Part shown: positions 16,859 to 24,703 of the stretch, one piece after another
How positions within the stretch are numbered: the stretch's first letter is position 1
Layout of the letters: each line of letters begins with the position of its first letter
NCBI RefSeq assembly: GCF_016862995.1
Contig: NZ_BOOA01000073.1
Span: 1 to 39,587 of the forward strand
Length of the DNA: 39,587 bases
Reading direction: 5' to 3'
Source: Acrocarpospora phusangensis
GTDB taxonomy: Bacteria > Actinomycetota > Actinomycetes > Streptosporangiales > Streptosporangiaceae
Program-made: the position numbers and the translations under genes
Notes under the pieces: model-generated
Database searches by the model: none
What the model was told of the DNA's origin: nothing
The model's input: the letters and a program-made list of their open reading frames with translations, nothing else

Positions 16859-17344
16859 TCAGCCGTACAAAGACACTCGTTCGTCCTTGTGGTGATCGAC
16901 TGTCTCCGTCAGGAACAAGTCGCGTTGCCACGGACCATGAGCGATGTTGACGGTCCACTGTTCGTAGTACCATTCGGTGCCGTAGCCGCTGAAACGGAAG
17001 TTGGCCCGGTAACGGGCACGTTCGCCCGGGCGGATCAAGAACACCCGGCCAGGGAAACGGCTTGTCGGGTGCGAGGCCCACACCGGGGTCCGCGCCACTT
17101 CAATGGCTCCTTCGGACAGCTTGAACCTCAGCCCGTGTAGTCGCGCCGGGAGAGCGTGGCCGCTTACGACGGAGTCCGGTACGTATCCCGTCCGTTCCGC
17201 CGCGAGGAGGTCGTGGACGACGAGCGGCTCGGCAGGCATCGGCGGCAACTCGAACGCCAGGGGAATCGTGCGCCGGCGCACGGCCGCGCCGGCGCCACGC
17301 GCTCGTTTACTCCACCGGGTCACGATCCGCTGCACAATCACCAC
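16859..17344 (-). CDS. Uncharacterised protein downstream of an Imm8 gene
   Basis: About 161 aa; GTG 17344 is chosen because AGGGAG lies 5 bases upstream and it clears the stop of the upstream gene (17374). The frame is open to 17431. The protein is beta-rich with aromatic residues: RVFLIRPGERARYRANFRFS, then EWYYEQWTVNIAHGPWQRDL. No family named. It is second in a two-gene minus-strand unit behind an Imm8-like gene, so it may be another immunity protein. Confidence 0.65.
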   Translation of the reverse strand: MVIVQRIVTRWSKRARGAGAAVRRRTIPLAFELPPMPAEPLVVHDLLAAERTGYVPDSVVSGHALPARLHGLRFKLSEGAIEVARTPVWASHPTSRFPGRVFLIRPGERARYRANFRFSGYGTEWYYEQWTVNIAHGPWQRDLFLTETVDHHKDERVSLYG

Positions 17345-17373
17345 GTTGGCTCCCTGGTCCCGTGGGACGAACG

Positions 17374-17715
17374 TCAGTCCTCGAATTCCGACTGCCCGAT
17401 CCGGCCGATCTTTGCGGCGAGTTCGGTCCACGTCCGGGCCTCCATTACGCCGATACGGTCGTTCAACCAGCGAGTCACCTCAGCGGGACGCAACTCCGGA
17501 ACGAAGAGCCAGTGTCGGCCGATGAGGAAAGGATGCCGGCGCAACTGCTCCGCGAGAGCCGAGGGGGTGCAGACGGTGAGCTGGAATCGCTCCTCGCCCG
17601 GCTCATTATGCGGGCCGGCGTATATCTCCAGGAGTTCGCAGGCGTGGCTGGGGTCGTCGATACCACGCCATTCGAGATCTGGCCAACGAAAGTCGATCAC
17701 ACGTGCCAACATCAT
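17374..17715 (-). CDS. Imm8-like polymorphic toxin immunity protein
   Basis: 113 aa. The pattern FQLTVCTPSALAEQLRR, GRHWLFVPELRPAEVTRWL, RIGVMEARTWTELAAKIGRI and a C-terminal EFED is that of the Imm8 immunity family (TVCTP..., HxLIV, WEFEDY). Imm8 proteins normally sit next to a polymorphic toxin C-terminal domain; none is present here, so this is an orphan immunity gene. It is followed in the same direction by an uncharacterised gene. It is the clearest named immunity family in the island. Confidence 0.72.
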   Translation of the reverse strand: MMLARVIDFRWPDLEWRGIDDPSHACELLEIYAGPHNEPGEERFQLTVCTPSALAEQLRRHPFLIGRHWLFVPELRPAEVTRWLNDRIGVMEARTWTELAAKIGRIGQSEFED

Positions 17716-17785
17716 CCAATGATCGCGCGTCTGCGTTGGGAGCCGGATACTTGGGCAGCCGGTGTCGGGATCACAGGAGGTCGAA

Positions 17786-18385
17786 ATGGCTGCTTCGGTG
17801 CTCTATATGTCGATGTCGCTGGACGGGTACATCGCGGGGCCGAACGACGGGCAGGACAACGTCGGTGGCGACGGCTTCATCCGGCTGCATGAATGGGGCC
17901 TCACGCCGGACGGGGAGCGGCATCGGATGGATGGGGCGGCTGGGCGGTTCAACGACGAATACCATGCGACCGGTGCGGTCGTCGTGGGACGGCGGACGGC
18001 GGAACAAGTCGATCACTGGGGTGGCGATCACCACGGCCGCGGCGTGCCGATCTTCGTGCTCAGTAGTCGCCCGCCTGGCCCGTCCGTTGCCAACTATCCG
18101 CTGGTGACCTATGTGGCAGAAGGGATCGAGAGCGCGATGGCGCGGGCGAAGGCCGCCGCCGGTGACCGGGACGTGATGGTGCATGGCGCGTACACGGCTC
18201 AGCGGGCACTGCGAGCCGGGATGCTGGACGAGTTGCAGATCCACATGATCCCGGTGCTGTTCGGTGGCGGTCGCCGGCTTTTCGACGTGCTGCCGTCCCG
18301 TCTCGAACTGGACATCGTGCGGGTGGTCGACACGCCGGAGGCGACCCACATCCGTTACCGGGTCATCCCCTCGGTCGGTCAGTGA
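17786..18385 (+). CDS. Dihydrofolate reductase / RibD C-terminal domain family protein
   Basis: 199 aa. MAASVLYMSMSLDGYIAGPN is the family start (SLDGYIA), with AVVVGRRTAEQVDHWGG, PIFVLSSRPPG and a C-terminal HMIPVLFGGGRRLFD. AGGAGG (17775-17780) precedes ATG 17786. These are NADPH-binding proteins of the RibD-C fold whose substrates are mostly unknown; this is not the housekeeping folate enzyme. It looks intact. It stands alone on the plus strand. Confidence 0.92.
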   Translation: MAASVLYMSMSLDGYIAGPNDGQDNVGGDGFIRLHEWGLTPDGERHRMDGAAGRFNDEYHATGAVVVGRRTAEQVDHWGGDHHGRGVPIFVLSSRPPGPSVANYPLVTYVAEGIESAMARAKAAAGDRDVMVHGAYTAQRALRAGMLDELQIHMIPVLFGGGRRLFDVLPSRLELDIVRVVDTPEATHIRYRVIPSVGQ

Positions 18386-18427
18386 TTCGCATTGGCGTGC
18401 ACCGCCCACACCAATACTTTGCAGGTC

Positions 18428-18990
18428 ATGGCTGAGCAGGAGACTCCGGAGCGGCACGCCAGCTGGCTTGAGCTGTTCTATGACCTGATCATCGTGGTCG
18501 CGGTCGCCCAGCTGGCGCACGTGCTCCAGCCCAGCCCGGCCACCTGATCGCGATCGCCGACGCGGGACTGTTCATCGTCCTGTACTACGCGGTGTGGAGC
18601 GTCTGGACCAGTTTCACCCTCTACGCCAACGTGGCCGGTGACCGTACCCGCCGCCGGTCCATGCTGATCGCCAGGTTCGGCACCGCGGGGATGGCCGCCG
18701 CCATCCCCGAAGCCGCCGGAGACCGGGCGCGCGTGTTCGCCATCGCGTATTTGGCCTGCCGGGTCCTCGCCACCCACACCTGGAGCGGGACCGGTACCTT
18801 CTCGGCGCCTGGCCCGCCGCCTCGTACGGTGCCGTCTGGTCCCCTGGATGATCTCGATCTGGGTGCCGGGCCGGTACTGGCTCTGGAGTTTCGGCGTGGT
18901 GGCCGACATCGTCATCTCGTACCTGCAGAGCCGCCACCCCGGAGCGGCGCCTGGCCGTGCTGCGCAGCGTGGCCCAGCACCAGCAGATGC
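18428..18990 (+). pseudogene. LtrA-like membrane protein, first half, broken
   Basis: Begins MAEQETPERHASWLELFYDL with IIVVAVAQLAHVLQ, the LtrA (low temperature requirement A) N-terminus. Further LtrA-like spans occur in other frames (FIVLYYAVWSVWTSFTLYAN; then WMISIWVPGRYWLWSFGVVA). At least two frameshifts. The second half of the protein is not downstream in this orientation; it is found inverted at 18995-19437. Confidence 0.75.
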
Positions 18991-18994
18991 GCGC

Positions 18995-19437
18995 CTACAC
19001 GCAGGGCCGGGCGCCCCGGCGGATCACGCTCCCGGCCGGGGCCCGGCTCAACATCCCGCAGAGGGTCCACCGCACGGCGGTCGCGAGGTGGCCGTCGGCG
19101 TGTTCGGCCAGGGCGCCCAGGACGGGGGCGGTGGCCGCGACTCCGGCGGTCATCGCGAATGGGCGGGCAGCGTTGATCCGGGCCACCGACCCGCCGACAC
19201 CGGGCACGGCGGCGGAGCCGTACCCTAGGGTCAGCCACCACAGACAGACCAGCAGGCCGAAACTGGACAGCGCGGCGACGCTGAAGGCGCGGGTCCAGCC
19301 GATCTCCTCCGCCGCCACCACGACCTGCAGGACGGCCTCGCCGAGCACGTTGATCACGAGCAGGCCGAGCCGTTCGCCCATGGCGACGCCGGCGGCGGTG
19401 CCCCATGGGTTGTTGGAGAGCATGATGCAGCGTCAGA
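18995..19437 (-). pseudogene. LtrA-like membrane protein, second half, inverted
   Basis: On the minus strand the frame reads GERLGLLVINVLGEAVLQVV, followed by VAALSSFGLLVCLWWLTLGY and further hydrophobic spans. The E-R-x-G-L-x-V-I-x-V-L-G-E block is the hallmark of the LtrA middle region, which should directly follow the part encoded on the plus strand at 18428-18990. The gene is therefore split by an inversion of its 3' half. The 5' end of the inverted piece lies about 65 bp from an integrase relic. Confidence 0.75.
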
Positions 19438-19501
19438 TTCGCCTCCAGCAACCCGGGCAAGGTCGATGGCGGCCGAGCCGAACATACTGATCTCCGTCAC
19501 A

Positions 19502-19709
19502 CCGGCGGCTGAGTCGGGCGCTGGTCTCAAGGACCTCATGGCGCGGATGGGGCATGACAATATCCGTGCAGCGATGATCTATCAGCACGCCCGTACGCGG
19601 TGCGGACAAGGTCATCGCGGCGACTATCGACAAGCACCTGATCGGCCACGATCAGGCTCGCGAAGACGACAAGGATGATCCGCCCGGGCTGCTGGTACCC
19701 GCTGGGTGA
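19502..19709 (+). pseudogene. Tyrosine integrase C-terminal remnant 2
   Basis: Reads AAESGAGLKDLMARMGHDNI then RAAMIYQHA (GH box and tyrosine), then one extra base shifts the frame; in the next frame the normal tail continues (TIDKHLIGHDQAREDDKDDP) to a TGA at 19707-19709. It joins abruptly to the inverted LtrA half and leads into att copy F. Confidence 0.85.
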
Positions 19710-19719
19710 TCCATAAGGC

Positions 19720-19982
19720 TAATGGCAAGTTAATGGCACGCAGAGATCAAATAGCCCTAACAAGATCAAAGTCTAGGCACCGAATCCATCGGATGACCTG
19801 GGCTTACACACGTGGAGCGGGTGACGGGAATCGAACCCGCGCTGTCAGCTCGGGAATCATCTGCTGATCTTGGTGCTCTGAGCTGGGGAAAAGAGGGTGC
19901 AGGTCAGGCAGGGTCCGGTAACTGTGCGTCCTCGTGATTGACCGTGGTTCCCCGTCCGTTCCGGCACGTATCCGGCTCGAGA
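19720..19982. repeat. tRNA-Gly att copy F, full composite unit
   Basis: Left arm TAATGGCAAGT (19720-19730) and TAATGGCACGC (19731-19741). Hairpin with loop CCGAATCCATCGG near 19780 (left stem decayed). Core 19813-19856, one mismatch. Second motif CTGAGCTGGGGAA. Right arm decayed: CCGGCACGTAT (19961-19971) and CCGGCTCGAG. Confidence 0.9.
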
Positions 19983-20129
19983 TCGGCAGGCCTGGCCGCC
20001 GCTGCCTGAGCATGTGCTCGCATTCCTTGGCGTGGTCGCGAAGGAGAATCGCCAGATGTTCGACTTGGGATGCCAGGCTTGGGCGGAGTGGATGAGCGGT
20101 CTGTTGGTGGTTGTGGCGAGTGTGAGCGC

Positions 20130-20374
20130 TTACGGCCACTCAACGCGGACTAGATAGACTTCGCGCTGCCGGTCCAGACCACGTAGGTGGCGAGACCACG
20201 TTCTCCGAACGGGTGCGTAAGCATGTTCGCTCTGGGGTTCCTGGAGTCGTATGGCTTGCCGCTCCAAGGAGCGGTCTACCGGAGTGCGAAGAGCTCCGTG
20301 AGGGGCCGCAACGCGTGATCAGGCAGCGCGGCGATCTGTTCCTCGGCTACGGGATCGATTATGAGCCTGAACAC
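20130..20374 (-). pseudogene. RelE/ParE-like toxin, inactivated
   Basis: Minus strand from GTG 20374: VFRLIIDPVAEEQIAALPDH, ALRPLTELFALR, then an in-frame TAG, then TAPWSGKPYDSRNPRANMLT and HPFGERGLATYVV. A second lesion, a frameshift near 20195, is needed to reach the usual end DRQREVYLVRVEWP and the TAA at 20130. The pattern is that of a RelE/ParE-type toxin found behind DUF6247 genes. Its GTG directly follows the DUF6247 stop. Two independent lesions make it a dead toxin. Confidence 0.75.
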
Positions 20375-20707
20375 CTAGACGTCGATCCCGCGGGCGCCAA
20401 GGATCTCCCGCCACGGCCGCCCCTGGGGAACGGGCTCGCCGGCCAGAGCCTGCCGGGCTCGGACGTGCATCTGGCGACGCCCCTCGGGATCCTTCGCGGT
20501 GTCACAGGCGGAGATCCACCAACGGTGCACGAAAGTGTGTAGCGCCCCAAGATCCAGGCTGACCTTGACCTCGTCGAGTACGGCCTTCAATCCGGCGTCA
20601 AAAGCCTCGCGATCTTCCGGAACGATCAGCGCGGCACGGATGGCTCGCAGGTTCTTCTCAGGTGGACCTGCACCGACAGAGATGAAGTCGTGCGGTTGTG
20701 CGCTCAT
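20375..20707 (-). CDS. DUF6247 protein, probable antitoxin
   Basis: 110 aa: MSAQPHDFISVGAGPPEKNL, RAIRAALIVPEDREAFDAGL, then FVHRWWISACDTAKDPEGRR and a C-terminal GRPWREILGARGID. It matches the DUF6247 family. ATG 20707 is preceded by AGGGAG. It lies immediately upstream of a broken RelE-like toxin frame, the usual antitoxin-first order. The antitoxin role is inferred from that order. The gene itself is intact. Confidence 0.78.
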   Translation of the reverse strand: MSAQPHDFISVGAGPPEKNLRAIRAALIVPEDREAFDAGLKAVLDEVKVSLDLGALHTFVHRWWISACDTAKDPEGRRQMHVRARQALAGEPVPQGRPWREILGARGIDV

Positions 20708-20950
20708 GCCGTGCTCCCTTCTATGGCCCAAGACTACAGAGAGGGGGCGACAACCTTCAGGCACAGGCGAGAAGCCAGACCTGTGCGGCGCGAAGCCAGC
20801 AGGTGACCGGATCCGTTGGGAAGATCGGGCTTCCACTTCAAGCGGCCACATGGCCCTCATGCCAGCACGACGATCACCCCAGAGCCTCCATCAGACTCGG
20901 ACTGCTTCGGTTTGCGAAGATGTAGGAGAATAAGCGACGGGATAGAGAGC

Positions 20951-21214
20951 ATGGCCGAGCCTACTGGTTAGTATTCGATCACCATGCCGCGCGACATCGC
21001 GGAGGCCACTCGGCCCCGGAGCGGCCCTTCGGGCCTGTCCGCCTACGTTGCCGCCGCCGTCGCCCGCCAGATCGAGCGCGACAACCTCAGCGAACGCATC
21101 CAGGTCGCCGAGGCCGAGCACGGCCCCATCACCGATGATGAGGTCCAGGCGCTACGCGACCAACTCCACCAGGCCCGGCGGGAACAGGCCCACCGTGTAG
21201 CGGGCGCCGCGTGA
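20951..21214 (+). pseudogene. RHH antitoxin copy 1 with early nonsense codon
   Basis: Same protein as at 23638 (SITMPRDIAEA, SGPSGLSAYVAAAVARQIER) but codon 7 is TAG (20969-20971) where the intact copy has AAG. Restart at ATG 20984 would remove the N-terminal beta strand used for DNA binding by ribbon-helix-helix proteins. It is followed by a PIN gene with several frameshifts. The upstream bases are still similar to the intact copy. Confidence 0.85.
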
Positions 21215-21609
21215 CCCGTTCCCCCCTGGCGGCACCCTGGTCCTCGACAGCGAGAGACTGGCCAAGGCCGTCCAGCGCGACCGCGCGGTCACCGCCTGGC
21301 TCGCCCTCGCCGACGACCTCCGCGTCATCGCATCCGCCGCCACCCTCGTCGAAGTGGTCCACTCCCGCATCAACCGGCCGGCCCTGGAGTGGGGGCTGTC
21401 CCGCCTGGTCGTCGAAGCGGTCACCGAGCCGATCGCCGCCACGCCGCCGCACTTCTGTCCGACACCGTCCTGCACGGGCACAAGTACGCCATTGATGCAA
21501 TGCTCAGCGCCACCGCCCTCGCCGCCCCCGACCCAGTCACGGTTCTCACTCCGACCCTGAGGATCTCGCCGCCCTGTGCGGCGGACGCGTCGTCATCATC
21601 AAGGTCTGA
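21211..21609 (+). pseudogene. PIN-domain toxin copy 1, multiply frameshifted
   Basis: Fragments in three frames match the intact toxin at 23898: GGTLVLDSERLAKAVQRDRA, SAATLVEVVHSRINRPALEW, LHGHKYAIDAMLSATALAAP and the last bases encoding GRVVIIKV. At least three small indels (near 21225, 21440 and 21548) break the gene. The GTG overlaps the antitoxin stop as in the intact copy. Confidence 0.88.
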
Positions 21610-21620
21610 ACTGCCCGGAG

Positions 21621-21811
21621 GGATTGCACGGCTCCAGAAACGATCAAGGCTCAGGATTGAAATCCATGTCCCGACCTGGGCCTTCGCGTATGGAGCGGGT
21701 GACGGGAACCGAACCCGCACTGTCAGCGTGGGAACTGCTCCGATCACAGCATGTGAGGCCGTTGACCTGAGCCTCGGACTGGTTCTGAGTGACCGTGGTT
21801 GCCCCCTCGTC
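21621..21811. repeat. tRNA-Gly att copy G, decayed
   Basis: Left ATTGCACGG at 21623; hairpin left stem decayed, right stem GACCTGGGCC kept. Core 21691-21734 with three mismatches. The second core-like motif and right arm repeats are not recognisable. Confidence 0.8.
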
Positions 21812-21857
21812 ACCCTGTCTGATTGCAGGCCAATTTCACGATGATCAAGATGGAGCC

Positions 21858-22184
21858 GTGGAGGAATACCAGCGAGTTCTGATCGGACGGATGGTCGAGC
21901 GACTGGATGCGTACGCCTCAGGTGAGGTTGCTCTGTCTAAGCTGATTCAAGATCTTCGGGGGTTGTTCGACGTCTCTGATCCTCGGGAGCGGAGCATTCG
22001 GGATTCGTTCGAAGAGTTGTGGGCCGATCTCGATGCGGAGTGTGAGCTTAGGACGGAGCTGTGGGCTCCGCCTGGGTTGGCTGATGATGCTCACTTACGC
22101 CGGACGATCGACGCCCTGCGCTCATGGGCTCAGCGCGTAGCTGCGGGAGACCCGCCGACGTCGTTCACGACCCAAGGCACCTGA
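21858..22184 (+). CDS. Uncharacterised small helical protein
   Basis: 108 aa: (G)TG start then EEYQRVLIGRMVERLDAYAS, GEVALSKLIQDLRGLFDVSD, SFEELWADLDAECELRTELW. It is all-helical and acidic. It resembles a widespread group of small hypothetical proteins whose members have LIxDLxxLxD segments and which are often near toxin loci; I cannot name a domain. The frame is open from 21789, but sequence before GTG 21858 belongs to the att flank. It fills its own 0.8-kb module and is followed directly by an integrase relic. Confidence 0.65.
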   Translation: MEEYQRVLIGRMVERLDAYASGEVALSKLIQDLRGLFDVSDPRERSIRDSFEELWADLDAECELRTELWAPPGLADDAHLRRTIDALRSWAQRVAAGDPPTSFTTQGT

Positions 22185-22229
22185 GCGCGCCCAGCCGCGG
22201 AGCCTTCGGATTGCCCCCGAGCATTGGCA

Positions 22230-22405
22230 ATGACCGGAACACGGGCAACTTGTTCGCGGCCGAGTCTGGCGCTGGCTTTAAGGATCTGATGGCGCGGATG
22301 GGTTACGACAACATCAGGGACGTGATGATCTATCAGCACGCGGTGAAGGGCGCCGATAGGTCGAGGCGCATCAGCGGTATTGACGACGAGGGCTCAGCAG
22401 GGATC
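22230..22405 (+). pseudogene. Tyrosine integrase C-terminal remnant 3
   Basis: Reads NTGNLFAAESGAGFKDLMAR, MGYDNIRDVMIYQHAVKGAD. The catalytic GH box has become GY, so even the retained part is changed. It begins in the middle of the HxxR helix and ends at att copy H. Confidence 0.82.
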
Positions 22406-22423
22406 TTGGTCCCGGCGGGCCAA

Positions 22424-22683
22424 TCGCACATCAATTGCACGGAAGATCGAAAAGGCTCTAAAAACGATCAAGGTCCGGGTCCCGAAATCATAAGTGACCT
22501 GGGCCTTCTATGTTGGAGCGGGTGACGGGAATCGAACCCGCGCTGTCAGCTCGGGAATCGTCTACTGACCTTGCTGCCCTGAGCGGGGGAAAACGGGGGT
22601 GCAGGTCAGGGCGGGTCGAGTGACTGTGATTCCCGTGAGTGACCGTGGTTCCCCGCCTGTTCTGGCATGCATCTGGCACGGGA
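22424..22683. repeat. tRNA-Gly att copy H, full composite unit
   Basis: Left half-sites TCGCAC (22424) and TTGCAC (22435), 11 bp apart. Hairpin decayed on the left, GACCTGGGCC kept. Core 22514-22557, one mismatch. Second motif CTGAGCGGGGGAA. Right arm CTGGCATGCAT (22662-22672) and CTGGCACGGGA (22673-22683). Confidence 0.9.
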
Positions 22684-22774
22684 AGCTAGCTCGTCGTCCA
22701 TCACTTGACGGCAGCCTGGTTGCGCTGCCGCTGATAGCCGATCTTGTCGGTGGCGGAGTCTATGCTTCCTGCCC

Positions 22775-23290
22775 ATGGCCAGAGATGAGACTCCTGTCGT
22801 GCAGATCAAGCAGATGGATGTGGAGGTGGATTACAGCCAGGCTTATCTCGTGGACGAGGGGTGTGACGCGTACGGCCAGTTTGATGATGTGCCGAGCCAC
22901 CCTGTGGGGATCATCCGAGTGGAGAAAGGCAGTGCCCTCCTGATTGTGGGCCCTCAGTGGGGAACGGTGGAGTTCACGGTGGCTGTCGCCGATCGGGATC
23001 CGGGTGCTGACCTCGATGGCTACGAAGACATCGTCGAGATCGGCTACGAGTCCCCATCGGGCCGGCTTTCGCTGCAGGAGTGGGGAGGGGGGAGGACGCA
23101 TCCTCTTCCTCCGCTGCCCGCCGGTCCCGGAACATATCGTTTGCGATACCACATCAGAGGAATGGACGAAGAGAACTGGGTCGAACCAGGTGATCACTAC
23201 TTCCTGCAGATCTGGCCTGAGCCGCCACGCTATCCCGCCGTGCTTAAATCAACGAGTTCGTCCTTTCAATGCTGGCTGAACCCTGAATGA
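22775..23290 (+). CDS. Uncharacterised immunity-like protein (paralogue of 6143)
   Basis: 171 aa: MARDETPVVQIKQMDVEVDY, QWGTVEFTVAVADRDPGADL, GYEDIVEIGYESPSG, PGTYRLRYHIRGMDEENW and YFLQIWPEP. It is similar over its whole length to the protein at 6143. About 40 bp upstream of the start are also shared, so the promoter region moved with the gene. No signal peptide or membrane span. It ends 15 bp before att copy I. The role is unknown; immunity is inferred from size, duplication and context only. Confidence 0.72.
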   Translation: MARDETPVVQIKQMDVEVDYSQAYLVDEGCDAYGQFDDVPSHPVGIIRVEKGSALLIVGPQWGTVEFTVAVADRDPGADLDGYEDIVEIGYESPSGRLSLQEWGGGRTHPLPPLPAGPGTYRLRYHIRGMDEENWVEPGDHYFLQIWPEPPRYPAVLKSTSSSFQCWLNPE

Positions 23291-23305
23291 TCCAGTCAAG
23301 TTGGC

Positions 23306-23465
23306 GTGGAATAGAGTGACCTGCATTATCAGCTTGGGAATCATCTGCTGATCTTGGGGTCCTGAGCTGGGAAGACAGGGGTGCAGGCCAGGGCGGGTCG
23401 ACTGCCGTACGTCCCCGTGAATGACCTTGGCTTCCCGCCTGTTCTGGCAGGGATCTGGCACGGAA
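23306..23465. repeat. tRNA-Gly att copy I, core partly lost
   Basis: The tRNA part is strongly decayed (GGCGTGGAATAGAGTGAC, then ATTATCAGCTTGGGAA), but the second motif CTGAGCTGGGAA and right arm CTGGCAGGGAT (23444-23454), CTGGCACGGAA (23455-23465) are well kept. Confidence 0.8.
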
Positions 23466-23624
23466 GGGCTTGCCGCTCATCGTTTGGAAGCGGCAGATTG
23501 CCGAGACGCTCGGATCTCCGAGAGAGGATCGAGAGGACAAAGCTTGGTGTAGCAGGAGCAGAGTTCGCAATCCCCTGACACGGGCTCCTACCGGACGGGT
23601 CGATAGCCGCAGGAGTATAAGAGG

Positions 23625-23640
23625 TAGGATAGGGAGCATG
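23625..23640 (+). promoter_or_regulatory. Putative -10 element of the RHH/PIN operon
   Basis: TAGGAT at 23625-23630 lies 8 bp from the antitoxin ATG (23638) and fits an actinobacterial -10 box for a nearly leaderless message. No convincing -35 box was found. Confidence 0.3.
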
Positions 23641-23901
23641 AGTGAGCCTACTGGCAAGTATTCGATCACCATGCCGCGTGACATCGCGGAGGCGGCCCGG
23701 TCCCGGAGCGGCCCTTCGGGCCTGTCCGCCTATGTCGCCGCTGCCGTCGCCCGCCAGATCGAGCGCGACAACCTCAGCGAACTCATCCAGGTCGCTGAGG
23801 CTGAGCACGGCCCCATCACCGAGGACGAGGTCCAGGCAATGCGCGACCAGCTCCAGCAGGCCCGGCAGGGACAGGCCCACGGCGGAGCGGACGCCGTGTG
23901 A
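23638..23901 (+). CDS. Ribbon-helix-helix antitoxin, intact copy
   Basis: 87 aa: MSEPTGKYSITMPRDIAEAA, SGPSGLSAYVAAAVARQIER, DNLSELIQVAEAEHGPITED. The first strand (KYSITMP) and two helices fit a CopG/VapB-like RHH fold; the acidic tail likely binds the toxin. ATG 23638 has AGGGAG too close for an ideal site, and GGTAGGAT upstream. It overlaps the toxin GTG by four bases. It probably represses its own promoter and blocks the PIN nuclease. Confidence 0.88.
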   Translation: MSEPTGKYSITMPRDIAEAARSRSGPSGLSAYVAAAVARQIERDNLSELIQVAEAEHGPITEDEVQAMRDQLQQARQGQAHGGADAV

Positions 23902-24311
23902 CCCGTTCCCCCGCCACCCCCGGCGGCACTCTGGTCCTCGACAGCGAAGGACTGGCCAAAGCCGTCCTGCGTGATCGTACGGTCACCGCATGGCTCGCTC
24001 TCGCCCGTGCAGATGACCTTCGGGTCATTACCTCTGCCGCCACCCTCGTCGAAGTGGTCCATCCCCGCATCAACCGGCCGGCCCTGGAGTGGACGCTTTC
24101 CCGCCTTGTCGTCGAGCCGGTCACTGAACCGATCGCCCGTCATGCCGCCACACTTCTTTCCAATGCAGGCTTGCACGGGCACAAGTGCGCCATTGATGCA
24201 ATGCTTAGCGCCACCGCCCTCGCTGCCCCCGGACCGGTCACGGTTCTCACCTCCGACCCTGAGGACCTTGCCATTCTGTGTGGCGGACGTGTCATCGTCA
24301 TCAAGGTCTGA
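23898..24311 (+). CDS. PIN-domain (VapC-type) toxin, intact copy
   Basis: 137 aa. PIN-domain acidic residues are visible at LVLDSEGLAKAV (D), SAATLVEVVHPRIN (E), HKCAIDAMLSATAL (D) and VLTSDPEDLAIL (D). PIN toxins of this kind cut RNA, usually tRNA or rRNA. GTG start overlaps the antitoxin stop. The stop at 24311 is followed within 4 bases by the last codons of an integrase, so a deletion joined the toxin to an att end. It is probably functional together with the intact antitoxin. Confidence 0.88.
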   Translation: MTRSPATPGGTLVLDSEGLAKAVLRDRTVTAWLALARADDLRVITSAATLVEVVHPRINRPALEWTLSRLVVEPVTEPIARHAATLLSNAGLHGHKCAIDAMLSATALAAPGPVTVLTSDPEDLAILCGGRVIVIKV

Positions 24312-24314
24312 GCT

Positions 24315-24371
24315 GCGCGCGAAGACGACGAGCATGACGGAGCGGTGGGAGCACTGTTCCCAGCGGGCTGA
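24315..24371 (+). pseudogene. Last 18 codons of the tyrosine integrase (remnant 4)
   Basis: Reads AREDDEHDGAVGALFPAG and stop. The longest remnant ends AREDDEDDPPGALVPTG and remnant 2 ends AREDDKDDPPGLLVPAG. It starts 3 bp after the PIN toxin stop. This is the smallest integrase end in the array and shows how far the truncation can go while the terminal codons stay next to the att site. Confidence 0.85.
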
Positions 24372-24384
24372 TCGACCATGTGGT

Positions 24385-24430
24385 TGGGAGCGGGTGACGG
24401 GAATCGAACCCACGCTGTCAGTTTGGGAAG
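24385..24430. repeat. tRNA-Gly att copy J
   Basis: Core with two or three differences (extra G after TTGG, ACCCACGC, CAGTTTGGGAA). No hairpin on the left and no right arm repeats; the flank after it is unlike the other copies. Confidence 0.82.
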
Positions 24431-24703
24431 TCTCTCAACATCATGCCGGGTGACCTGCGCGTATGCCTGTCGAGTGACCGGGAGTACCCGTGATTCCCCG
24501 CTGCTGGCCGACCGTATGGGCACCCCGGCAATCCATCCATTGGCGGGGCTGTGCCCGCACGCGGTGTGCCGGTTGCCGTCGCCCGACACGTTCGTAGTGG
24601 GTGGGCTAAATCCTGTTTTGGCGAACATTTGAGATAAAATATTGGCTCCAACGACGATGTCGCATTAGCAGGAGCGTAAGGAGGGTAAATCCGGGGAAAT
24701 GTC
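24431..24703. other. Region upstream of the LAL regulator
   Basis: No gene is supported. The AT-rich stretch GAGATAAAATATTGG (24631-24645) stands out from the GC-rich surroundings and could be a promoter region for the downstream regulator. AAGGAGGG at 24678-24685 is a strong ribosome-site-like sequence. Confidence 0.4.

Noticed and set aside
18912-19460. 182-aa minus-strand frame rich in arginine
   Set aside because: Overlaps the inverted LtrA half in another frame and has no membrane or domain pattern.
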